DNA from: Rhytidiadelphus loreus
Taxonomy: Eukaryota; Streptophyta; Bryopsida; Hypnales; Hylocomiaceae
Length of the DNA stretch: 64,000 nucleotides
Reading direction: 5' to 3'
Assembly: GCA_947034895.1 (NCBI GenBank)
Contig: OX344763.1
Coordinates: forward strand, 27,465,025-27,529,024
In this document: one piece after another, positions 23,337-33,529 of the stretch
Layout: each line of letters begins with the position of its first letter
Position numbering within the stretch: the first letter of the stretch is position 1
Notes under the pieces: generated by a model
Told to the model about the DNA's origin: nothing
What the model saw: the letters and a program-made list of their open reading frames with translations, nothing else
Databases searched by the model: none
Made by a program: the position numbers and the translations under genes

Positions 23337-23792
23337 CGAACTGAAGGGGGTTTTCAGAGTCCTAAGAGGAAAAAAAAAAAATCAGAGCCTAAATTTGAAT
23401 TTTCATTGTCACAACTACTGGATCAACCTCTTCTGCCGCTAAGTCTTGCGCTGCCGCATGAGTGTCCACAAGAAGAAGTTGGGCCTTCTCGACCGCCAAA
23501 GCAACCTCGTGTGGAGCGGCGATGGCACGCGAATCTTCAACGTGACACTCGAGCATTGGTGATTTTGTTGCAGGTTGGATGTGTTGAGCCCAGCAGCCGA
23601 GATGTGACATTTGAAGGATGTTTCGAAGGTCTCAATGTCGATCAGTATTACTGCATGATGAAGCCTATTGAAGAAAGTCGTGGTCACCAACATTGGTTAG
23701 AAGGACTAGTGAATCCTTTAACGAAGGCGGATCGTGTTGATTATATCGCTGCGACTATCAAGCGCATTCTCAAGTTCTTGCAGATGGAGTAA
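23337..23792 (+). pseudogene. Unassigned plus-strand coding-like frame
   Basis: About 145 codons without a stop to 23,792, starting with a Lys-rich basic run (KRKKKKSEPKFEF), a Pro/Arg patch (PSRPPKQPRVERRW) and ending in a predicted helix (ADRVDYIAATIKRILKFLQM). No in-frame ATG starts it. The ATG at 23,333 reads into a TGA after three codons, so either a frameshift or an upstream exon is implied. Composition is more balanced than the flanks. No family recognised. Divergent to the ParB-like relic. Confidence 0.35.
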
Positions 23793-25545
23793 AATTAATC
23801 TTGAAATTCTAGTTTTTTTTACCTCTAATAGGCATTGATTTGATGTTAGTACTTCAATTTATATTTGAAGTATTTTGTTGAAATTATTTTGTTTGGTTAT
23901 AGTTGTAGAAGGAAAGAATGGAAATAGTTTGGACTTTGAAGTGATTTTCCTTCTAAGTTAAAGATAAAGATATAGATGTGGGGCCAAATATGAAGGCCAT
24001 TAGGTGTAAGTTGGCTTTAATAGGGAGTTAAGGGCTAATGTACACTTATTGTTGTGGGAAAAAAGGTGTTGGAAAAGGGGAGGAAAAGATGGACACTATT
24101 CATTGTCTCTTCCAATATTGTTTTGGGAGAATCAAGTGTTTAGAGGCTTATTGTGTATTGGATTTTGGGAATTTGGTAATGAAAATTGGAAGAGTTGTTT
24201 AACATACTATTAGCTTTTCAAATTGTTTTCTTTTGCTTTATTTGAAGTTGTGAGTTAAGATTTGTACTTGTTTGAGTGAAGGGAGGTCTGCTGCCTTTTA
24301 TGAAGAGGGTCTGAGACTTTAACCAACCATAGAAAACGGACAGGTCTATTGTTTGAAATGAAACTTTGATGGAGTGTAGTAAATGTTGTTAGCTTTCTAT
24401 GAAGCTATCATTCATTCAATTTGGAGCATTTATGAATGAGTTGTGAGTGTGGAAAGGTGAGAGAGTCTCTTGCTTTCACCATTTATGAACCGAAATTTTG
24501 AGAGGTCATAGAAATTGGACAAAGTTTTGGAATGACTTGAAAGTTGTAGGAGTGATAAGAAATTTTGTTAGCTCTCAGAAAAGTTATCAATCTTTTAATT
24601 TGAAGAAGAAATACAAAAGTTATGAGTGTAGAAGCATAGGAAGGTCTGCTGCCTTCTTTATTTGAGTGGAGTTTAGGTAGTTTGAGGGTGAAGTTGAATT
24701 TCCTTTAAAGTTTTGAAGAAGATTTTGAAGAAGATTTTGAAGAAGATTTTGAAGATGATTTTGAAGATGATTTTGAAGATGATTTTGAAGATGATTTTGA
24801 AGATGATTTTGAAGATGATTTTGAAGATGATTTTGAAGATGATTTTGAAGATGATTTTGAAGATGATTTTGAAGATGATTTTGAAGATGATTTTCAAGAT
24901 GATTTTCAAGATGATTTTCAAGATGATTTTCAAGATGATTTTCAAGATGATTTTCAAGATGATTTTCAAGATGATTTTCAAGATGATTTTCAAGATGATT
25001 TTCAAGATGATTTTCAAGATGATTTTCAAGATGTGAAGGCTTAAAGACTTGAAGATGAAGATTTGAAGAGCTTTGAGGGTCTCCAGTGTGTTGTGGCTTG
25101 TAGTTCGTTTTCATTTCTGTTATTCTTAGCCGGTTTTGGAGGCTAATTGCAATTCAGTTTTTGCATTGTAAACCTGTTGTGAGCCGTGGTTATCCAGTAA
25201 GCGCTTCATTTCGTGTTTGTGGCGACGAAGTGGGGTTAATGGCCCACATAGTCGATCTTATTTATTGTTCCTATCGGTGAAAGGCGCTTCCTGGTCACCG
25301 TGGGTTTGAGGTTTAAGAGCCTTTTTTTGGACGGCCAACTCGTGGATTGGCCGTCTTGTTTTACCCGTTTGTGGCCTTGTTTCTTATCACACACCCTTAC
25401 CCTTGGCCCTATAGAACCACCACATGATAGGTCAACGGAAGATTGAAGAGAAGATTCAAATTTTGTTACTTGTCTTTCATCTACACTCACAACTTGCAGC
25501 CAGACACCCCGTGTGTTCCCTAAGCGCGCTCCTCTCTACCCGACA
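23793..25545 (+). mobile_element. LTR (or 5' end) of a Ty3/gypsy element
   Basis: The region precedes a primer-binding-like site and gag relic, and ends ACCCGACA, a normal LTR 3' end (...CA). The 5' edge is not defined by a visible second LTR or duplication, so the start given is the end of the preceding frame. It has diverged internal repeats of about 180 bp (around 24,285-24,650) marked by GGTCTGCTGCC, and a 12-bp minisatellite. Only one LTR is present in the window. Confidence 0.5.
24711..25034. repeat. 12-bp minisatellite, 27 units
   Basis: Three blocks in order: 3 units of the GATTTTGAAGAA type, then 12 of GATTTTGAAGAT, then 12 of GATTTTCAAGAT. Units within each block are essentially identical, a sign of recent expansion of each variant. 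All long open frames over this array (both strands) are products of its 12-bp period. Located in the putative gypsy LTR. Confidence 0.95.
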
Positions 25546-25567
25546 TTTGGTGCTTCCACTAAGAGAG
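25546..25567 (+). promoter_or_regulatory. Primer-binding-like site
   Basis: TTTGGTGCTTCCACTAAGAG directly follows the LTR end. TGG shortly after the LTR terminus fits complementarity to a tRNA 3' CCA end. It is not the common plant initiator-Met site (TGGTATCAGAGC), and I cannot name the tRNA. Confidence 0.45.
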
Positions 25568-25602
25568 CTTAAGGGCGGTTGTTGAGTTGAAGATAGGAGA
25601 CT

Positions 25603-26118
25603 ATGGAAATGATATTGGTGGAAGAAGTATCGGAGATCCTCAAGTTCCTATGGAGGAGCTTTTGGGAGCTTTCACCTTATTCATGCAACAACAGAAAGTT
25701 AACTAGGGTGGACATAATGCTACCAAGGCTCTCAAGGTTGTTGTTGCCAAGATTGGGAGATTTGACAGTAAAAACATCTCCAAATTCTTAAGAACTTACA
25801 TCTGTGAGATGGAAGTATAACAAATCGATGAGGCCCGCATGTTGTAGATGTTTGACATGACGGTTGTCTCTGACATTAGAGAACGAGTACGAGAGATTTG
25901 TAGGGGAGCTATTTCTTGGGCAATATTTGCCAAGCACATGCGAGACAAGTTATTTGAGGAAGACTCAGAGAGGATGACCAAAAGATCCTTCCTTGAGTGA
26001 ATCGAGCAGCAATCGGACAATAGTATGGATTCAACTGAGTTGCTCAAAGATTTTGAAAAGAAGTATACTCAATTACCCTTGGTAGAGAGGCATCTTCTTA
26101 ATACAAGGAAGGCAGAGT
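25603..26118 (+). pseudogene. Ty3/gypsy gag relic
   Basis: After an early frameshift, the frame PQVPMEELLGAFTLFMQQQ leads into an alpha-helical gag domain: GRFDSKNISKFLRTYICEME, FDMTVVSDIRERVREIC, ISWAIFAKHMRDKLFEEDSE, TELLKDFEKKYTQLPLVE. This matches the order of the plant retrotransposon gag domain (F-D-x-xNISxFLRxY...W..F...L...DS.R). Five stops (TAG, TAA, TAG, TGA, TAA) sit where Gln or Trp is plausible. The relic stops at about 26,118; no zinc knuckle, protease or polymerase follows. Confidence 0.7.
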
Positions 26119-27005
26119 AATCATACAAATTTAAACTATTGTAGTACTTGGCTTATTTAACCCTTTAAAAATAAATCATTTTTCAATTTGGGACAGCACT
26201 TACAAACTAAAATTGCTTGTTCTAGAATTCTATTCTTTAACGTTCAAAGAAGAAGGTTTTGCCATTTTATACATACGATGATATATGATGATGGATCAAT
26301 GGAGATTTATGCTCAAGAGTATGTTAGACTCATCTAAATTCATTTGAATTTCACGATTTCATTAATTTTTGTCAAATCCTAATCGCTAAAATTGTTAGAA
26401 TTAAATTAGGGTTTAAATTTATGATTATTAGCTTTTACTTTATTAGATTTATTTATTTTTATTTCAAATTTTTTTTTTAAAACCCTAAAAACAATGAATA
26501 GAAACTATCATTAGATTAGATTAAACAACCGTGGGTGATTTGAACTCCACCTTTGAGCTAGAGTTTAATACACGGGTCTTCATAGAAAATTAAAGTAGTA
26601 ATTTTTTAGGTGATTAAAGTAATTGCCTTCCAAAAAATGAACACTCAAATGATTAAAATAGTTTCTATAAAAGTTTATAAAATAACTAAAAAGTGTAAAA
26701 GTTAGCCTAATGTACGGGTTATTGGTTGGTTAATCAAATGTCAAGGCTTATTGATTTTAATCAAAGTTTTTTTCTAATTCTATTTCTAAATTTTGTTTTT
26801 AGGTTTCTAAAATGGTAAAGTGAATGAATTTTGGAAATTTCCTACAAAAGTTTTGAAAGGATGATAAATAACCCCTAATGAACCTTTAAAACTTCATCCA
26901 TTGTTTACAGATAAAAAAATTAGGTTGATTTTATTCCAAATTTTATCTTTATATAGGTGGAGAGCATGCTTTACATTAAACAACTATGGGTGATTTGAAC
27001 TTTAT
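26119..27005. other. AT-rich stretch without recognised features
   Basis: No coding texture. A 25-bp segment (ATTAAACAAC...GTGGGTGATTTGAAC type) occurs twice, near 26,522 and 26,976, suggesting an old duplication or shared repeat ends. Confidence 0.4.
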
Positions 27006-27618
27006 TCATGTAAAGCATGCACTACATAGCGCTTTATTTTGTTCCAAAACTAAAATCAAGAGCAATGATATAGGCAGTGCCGCAACCGCCATACGAACCG
27101 TAGTTATAGGCAATTGGGTGGGGTATTCCTCAAAACAAAAATACCTATTTACAAACGAAAAACAAGCATTCCAGGATTCTTTCGCGTCTGTATATTCCCA
27201 CCTCTTTGTGAGTGGGTCATAATCCATCTCCAGTCTCCTCGCCTCCAGGGAAGATATCCAGTCACATCTTCCTGGTGGGCTCCTTTATCCGACTCAATGT
27301 AGTGGTGTTGGCCTTCTTATTGGGAATTTGATAAAAAATCAACAATGTCATTGGAGTAATCCCCAACTGGTACCCTTCAAGCCTAATAATAAACTGAGGA
27401 GAATCCTTCTCCACTAATTTTGTCATTAAGTCGATGATATCCTGCCAATAAGTACTTGAATCCCTTAAACGGGTCAAATAGATCCACAATCCTGCTTTAA
27501 GCAACTTTTCCTTCTTCTCGAATAGCCGTTTCGGGTAGTTCAAAGGAAACGGTTCCCTTTGTTTAATTTTCGCCATGTTTGAATAATATCTTAAATCAGT
27601 AGGATCAATTTCCTCCAT
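27006..27618 (-). pseudogene. Unassigned minus-strand coding relic
   Basis: An ATG frame of 118 codons (MEEIDPTDLRYYSNMAKIKQ at the start, then YWQDIIDLMTKLVEKDSPQF, ITPMTLLIFYQIPNKKANTT) ends at 27,262. A second frame after a shift (MDYDPLTKRWEYTDAKESWN...) runs to 27,006. Composition is protein-like, with conserved-looking Trp and Tyr. I do not recognise the family. A retroelement or transposon accessory protein is likely from context. Confidence 0.4.
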
Positions 27619-29300
27619 CCCGCTTCAGGGACGTTCTTCTTTAGTTTGAGCCTATGCGGATTGAGCCCATCCTGAGGGAGATTGCATGATGTGTGAAAAA
27701 TGTCCTCAAACATCGCTGTGGGGGCTACTTCAAGAGACATTAAGTATTAAAATCTTAAACTAAAAATTGTATTTCAAAATTGATTTAAATTGACCAAATT
27801 AGCATAATTTAAGTGTTCATTATTTGGAAGGCACTTATTTAGATCACGTTAACATTTATTTTATCAATTGCCATTAGAATCCATGTACTAAGGTTCTGAC
27901 TCAAGGGTGAAGTTAAAATCACCTATACTTGACCACACATTGTCAAAACGTAGATATTAGGTTCAAAGTTAAAATTAACAACCTCATCAAGCATAATATA
28001 TATATATATAGGTATAGGTATAAAATTGCATATATCATGAAAGTTAATATTATGTTGATTGTATTATGTGTGACTATAAATTCAGGATAAAACTTATAAA
28101 TGAAAAAACTACTGCATGTTTAATGAATTCTATTGATTTTCATTCAACAATGTAAATTAAGATGATCAATCATTATATTGTTTATTATTTATTTTTATTA
28201 TTATCATTTATTTTTATTATTATCATTTTAATGATTATGATTTTTATAAAAATTGGGATTATACTTTAATTTTAAAATTATCAAAAAAATTGTCTTTAAA
28301 AGATGATTTATGAAGTTAAAAAAGTTGTTTATTAGATGTTGTTGCAAGAGTGACCAATTTGCAGTAAATTGTTATGGTGGTTATGTTAATGTTTTGAATG
28401 TTAACACTCAGACATTTATAAAAGAGGTATTTTTATTAATAATTTTATTAATAGTATTACAAAACATTTAGTATTTGCACTAAAGATTAAAGAATTGTGA
28501 TTATTGAAAATATTGGAAAGAATAATTGAAATCATTAAACTTACATAGTTCTTCAATATTTATTTTGATTGAAGATTTAGAATTGAGTAGATTTGAGTAG
28601 ACTTTAGTAGACTTGATATATCATTTTTTTGTTAATTTATACTTTATTTTTTGTTAAAATTATAAATTTATAAGAATCAATATTTTTAAGTTACTTATTA
28701 TTATTTAGTTCTCACAATATTCAAATAATATCACTTCACTAGCATATAACAAAGATGGGGATTTACTTGTTGTAGCATCAAGTTACAATCAAGAAGGGTA
28801 TAATAGTTTATAAGTCCTTTTTCTTTCATAATTATCAATTAATTTTGAAACTTTCAATCATTTTAGTTTTTAATTTGTTAAAAAGAATTTAGCAAAAAGT
28901 GTACGAAATTGCATTGCAACTCTTTTTACCAATGTGTAAATTCTTGAAATTTTAAGTTTTATAATGCTTTTGAATATAATCACTATACTTCTTTCTTTTA
29001 CCAAATTAGTATAAATTCCTGTTCCAAATATATATTTGCATATGACTTTTATTAATTCTTTTTTTTTTTTTTAATTTTGATATAATTTATACATATAATT
29101 TTTTTTATAATTGGTGGATGTTTGTTGCTTTCATATGTTTTAAGTTTAATATTTTTGAAAGCTTTTATTGAATGTGGAGGTATTCATCAAATGATATTTT
29201 TGTGGTTAAGCCCAATTAAGAGATTTGTATTTGCATCCTTATTAGAATAAGGTTATTAGATATCCTTAGTTCTAATTAAAATAAAGATGATAGGTTTGCA

Positions 29301-29333
<33 letters not shown>

Positions 29334-29947
29334 AATAAATAGAAGATTTGAAGATTTGCAAACTTTCAAAATAAAGCTTTGCTATGTACCAAATTTGATT
29401 GTTATAGCACTAGATATTTCAAGGAATTTACAACAACTAATATAGAAGTGTAGATGTATTTGAAACTTGTTTTATAAAGAAAATTCTATGTTATTTTTAA
29501 ACGATAGGCATCTTTTTATCCTATATTCTTCATTTGTTTATACTAAATACACCAAATAATGAAATTAGGTTGTCTCCAATTGATTTGTTGACATTCTATA
29601 CTATTTAAATATGAATTATTAAAGGATATAATAATATAAGAATCATGTTTATTAAATGAGTTGATACACTTGTTTATGGCTTGAGTTTAAAAGGTTGCAT
29701 GCACCTCCATGTGAACAAGGAATGAATTGTTAAACAACATTATAGGACAAGGTAACCAAATTTCACTATTCGATGTAAATTTTTTTTCATATCTTCAACA
29801 TACATGTGTAGCACTTTACTTTTAGTGACCTCAAAGGTTATGAACTCATAATTTTTTAATACTACACATTTTATACATTCGCAATATTAAATTTCAACAT
29901 TAATTATGGGTTTCTCATTTTCTCATAATTTATATCACTTAATTCTA
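27619..29947. other. AT-rich stretch, little structure
   Basis: No gene seen. A fragment at about 27,815-27,910 (CATTATTTGGAAGGCACTTA) resembles the 3' block of the LTR-like family. There is a TA run at 27,995-28,012, an imperfect 22-bp tandem of TTTATTTTTATTATTATCA at 28,180-28,230, and T-rich runs at 29,058 and 29,306-29,340. Confidence 0.4.
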
Positions 29948-30094
29948 CTACTACAAATCTTGTTCATAATAATATTTTTCATGACTAAATGTTTTAATGA
30001 CATCTCTTTTGTAATTAAAAATCAAAATTTGAATTACAAAAGATGTGTTTTAGTCATTAAGAATATGTCTCATTGCACAAGATTTTTTCTAGTG
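29948..30094. mobile_element. Probable palindromic CACTA-type MITE
   Basis: The two halves pair (ACAAATCTTGT with ACAAGATTTTTT; TTTTGTAATT with AATTACAAAAGATG; ATGACTAAA with TTTAGTCAT). The right end reads TTCTAGTGCAC, like the CTAGTG ends of the MITEs at 60.9 and 61.1 kb. The left end is diverged and no 3-bp duplication is clear. Confidence 0.4.
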
Positions 30095-31039
30095 CACCCA
30101 CAAGACACTAAATACTTTAACTGATAATATAAGGCTCAACTTCATTGATGTAGAAATTATCATTTTTAATCACTCTTAGCTCTAACTAATCTTTTAGAGA
30201 TAGTGAGATGTGAGTAATTATTTATCCATCCGTGGTAAATAACTTCACAACGAATTCTTTGTGTTTTAGGTTTAATTGCTAAGGATGTCTAAACGTTTGT
30301 TCAATGAGCCTTTCAAGCAATGAACTCTTTAAGTAATTGTCTAAGTATTTTGAATGCAACATCTAACATACAATTACAACTTCCTAAATGCAACTACTTT
30401 TGAATTTTAGTCAAAGCATTGAGTCACTGTGGTCTTTTGTGAAAATGAGGTCAGACCAAATATAATTATTTTATCTTGTAAAAGATTATTTTTTCTTTCC
30501 AAAAATATAAGATTCATTCTATTCCGACATTTCTAGCAAAAGTTATTGGTGGATGGAATTTGACCGCTAATTGGTTAATCAAACTTCATCCATGTTTTTA
30601 GAGTAGTTCCCTAATTCAAAAGAGATTGAAATTTTGAGGGTGTATTTAAAATAATTACTCCTATCTAATTGTGAAGTTTGGTCCTAAATAGATGCCTCCT
30701 TAAACTTTCATTCAATTCTAGTTTAGAAATTCATCTTTTGATATCTCCTTGAGTTTTGAGTCTTTTTTGAAGTTTGAAGCACATATGGGTTCTAATTGTC
30801 TCATTCTACAAGATTATGATTTTAAGTTATCATTCTAATTTAATGTTCAAGTTATAGATTAGCCTTCTTTGTTCTTTGAGTCTCGGTCTAATTCTTGTCA
30901 ATTTACTATTTTTAGAAAGTTTATATTTTCTTTTTGTAGGCACTAATTCTAGTTTTTTAGATTGGGTTCACACTTGCTAATCGAACTCTCCTACTATTAG
31001 TTATCGAGGGATGAAGTTTGACTGTTGATCAGGTTAGAC

Positions 31040-33165
31040 TAATTATAATTATTTTATCTTGAAGATTTTAGAAAGATCAAGGGATTTCATGATATTTGAA
31101 TTTCTTGATTTGAAACCATCAAGTTGTGCACTTAGAGCTAATTAAGCTCCATGCTATCGTCTTAATGTACTTTTATTTCTTGAGTAAAAATATCATGAGT
31201 ACCTTAAACTTGACTATGGTCATTGTGAGAATGCTCATTTACGAAGTTGACAATGGTCTTACAAAGATTTTAGAAAGATCAAGGGATTTCATGATATTTT
31301 GGTTTTCTTAATTTGAAGTCATGAAATTGTGCGCACGGAGCTAATTAAGCTCCATACTGTCGTCTTGATGTACTTTTATTTCTTGAGTAAAAATATCATG
31401 AGTACCTTAAACTTGACTATGGTCATTGACAATGGTCATTTACTAAGGTCATTTACAAAGTTGACAATAGTCTTAAAAAGATTTTTGAAAGATTGGAAGA
31501 TCCCATGATGCTTTTGATTACTTTAGAAATTCATTGGATGGTACAGAAGTAATCAAATGTAGAATATTAGAAGATAATATAATTTTTTGATTTTAATTAT
31601 TTATGATTTTTAATGAAATAATTTTTTTGTATTCTTCTAGAATTTTCGAAAATGCCAAGGAACGGAAGACTTTTCAGGGGAAAAAGCTCAAAATCCAAAT
31701 ACGAAAAAGAATTGAAGAGAAGTCGAAAAAATGAGAGAATTGAAGAAGTTTTGGAGAGCATTGAATCCTAGAATCATCCATTTATTTATGAGAATAAGCG
31801 GATTAATGAAGATTTCAAGGGACAGTTTATGGAATCAATCTTGAAGAATTATACTCGCAATTTTCATGAAGAAGTTGTGATTTAAGATAAATATACTAAG
31901 AAAATAGTATTTATGGTTAAATTTTTTGTCTTTCAATGCAATGAAAATGGAAGAACAGAGCGAACTTCAAAAATTAACAAGTACATTTATGAATTTTTCG
32001 AAGAAAAGCAATAAGATTCTTGGAAACGGTAGTCATAAGGGAGGAAGCGGTTCTATGTACGCCTTGGGATGGAGAAGTGAGTTCGATTCAAATTGATCTT
32101 TAGAAAGATATATGCCCTCTTCCTCAATCAAAAAATCGATATTAACTTTAAAGGATTGGGAAGAAGAGCAATTGAAGAGTATAACATGGATAGCTGAAGT
32201 ATACAAGAGAAGGTTCTTACATATGGCATCAAGATTATTTGAGGAGGCATCAAAACAAGCTGTGAATGCCGGAATCCCAGATTTTTCTCAAACAGAGTTC
32301 AATGATTTTGAACAAAAAGAAGAAGCATTCGCAAGCAACTTGACTTATACCTTTAATGAGTTTTTATAAGGATAATGATTACAATTCCTATACTTATGGA
32401 ATTTGGACACCATTGTCTTTAGAAACTGGTGAACTAATTATTAGGGATGATATCAATGATTTTATATGTGAGGGAGGACAATTTGTCATTGCTACATATA
32501 AAATTAATGTTGATTTTAGTTAATATAATGGAGTTGTAGAGATTATATGGAGATCACAACAAAATTTTCCATAGAACTCTTAAATCCAAAAATGTAGATG
32601 AATTCAGTTGGTTGGGTAGTTCTGTTCAAAACTAATCGTAATTTAGTTTTTAGATTATGGAAACTAATTAAGGAGAACAGTAGTATAGAGAATGCAAATT
32701 TGAGAGTTCGAGGACTCAATCAAATTATGACAGATTTAGGAGGGATTTGACATGGAGATCTTCTTCTATCTTATTTTTGAAACAAATTGCCATGCATAAA
32801 TCCCGAGTAGTAAGAATTCTCTCTCTTGTTCTTTAGCTCTTCCTATGTTTGTATTTCGTTGTTTTGCTTGCTTTTGATTGAACCAACCTTCATTTACGCC
32901 TTGTGGAAAAAAAAACTCTTAGCTTTGGGGGCTCGTGAACTTGATAGCCTTACCTAACAGTTTGAATCAGTCGACACGTGATTAATCATTTGGTATTTTG
33001 CAATCATAAAGCCCTTGTTCACCTAAGGTGTGTATTGCAAGTTCAACAAGGTGTGGCAGAGCATCCTTGTTCATGACCATGATTGCCAAATTTAGTGCCA
33101 TTTCATCCATTAATTCCTTTTAATATATAATTTGAAATTGAGTTTTGGTTTTGGTTATGATGTAT
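31040..33165 (+). mobile_element. Insertion within copy D carrying unassigned coding relics
   Basis: Interrupts collinearity of copy D. It begins with two tandem units of about 200-215 bp (31,062-31,262 and 31,263-31,477, plus a partial third) and then holds the coding-like frames at 31,652-32,560. No inverted termini or target duplication were identified, so edges are approximate and the class is unknown. Confidence 0.35.
31652..32560 (+). pseudogene. Unassigned multi-part coding relic
   Basis: From ATG 31,652 the frame reads MPRNGRLFRGKSSKSKYEKE (basic) to GQFMESILKNYTRNFHEE and KYIYEFFEEKQ with two internal stops. After a frame change an ATG frame (32,112-32,369) gives LKDWEEEQLKSITWIAEVYK and NDFEQKEEAFASNLTY. 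A third piece reads YGIWTPLSLETGELIIRDD and INDFICEGGQFVIATYKINV to about 32,555. Basic N-terminus, helical middle, beta-type end. No family recognised; a mobile-element structural protein is one possibility. Confidence 0.4.
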
Positions 33166-33466
33166 TAATAATAACCCCCCTAAATCTCTCAACTTGTTCT
33201 AAAGTTTTGATTTTATCTAATTCTCATTTATTTTTTTACTCTATCCTTCATCCGCTTCTATTTTCCTGGTTTTAAGTCGAATTTCTAAGTGTGATATGTT
33301 TTTGGAAACCTCTAAACTAATTCTACAAGGCTTTTAGTCTAAAAATTGAAATTGAAATTGAAATTGAAATTTCCTTAGTGCTCTGAATTGAAATTCTCAT
33401 TCGGCTATTTGGTTTAAATGCTAAACTTTAGACATCCAAAAAAAATAGGAGAAGTTTAGTTCATAC

Positions 33467-33529
33467 TTTGAGTTAGACGTCATCTAGTAGGTTGTCTATC
33501 ACTCCCACGAATTCCCCATCATTTGCCAT
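33467..33529 (-). CDS. Conserved small exon in LTR-like copy D
   Basis: Minus-strand ATG at 33,529 reads MANDGEFVGVIDNLLDD before a stop, matching MANDGEFEGVFNHLIDE of copy E. The donor seen in E (GAG|GTAAGT) is changed here. Confidence 0.4.

Noticed and set aside
24620..25114. Three long open frames on both strands over the 12-bp array
   Set aside because: The period is a multiple of three and lacks stop codons in most frames, so open frames are automatic.
28000..29900. Possible CRISPR-like or satellite arrays in the AT-rich desert
   Set aside because: Only simple A/T runs and one imperfect 22-bp duplication are present, with no regular spacers.
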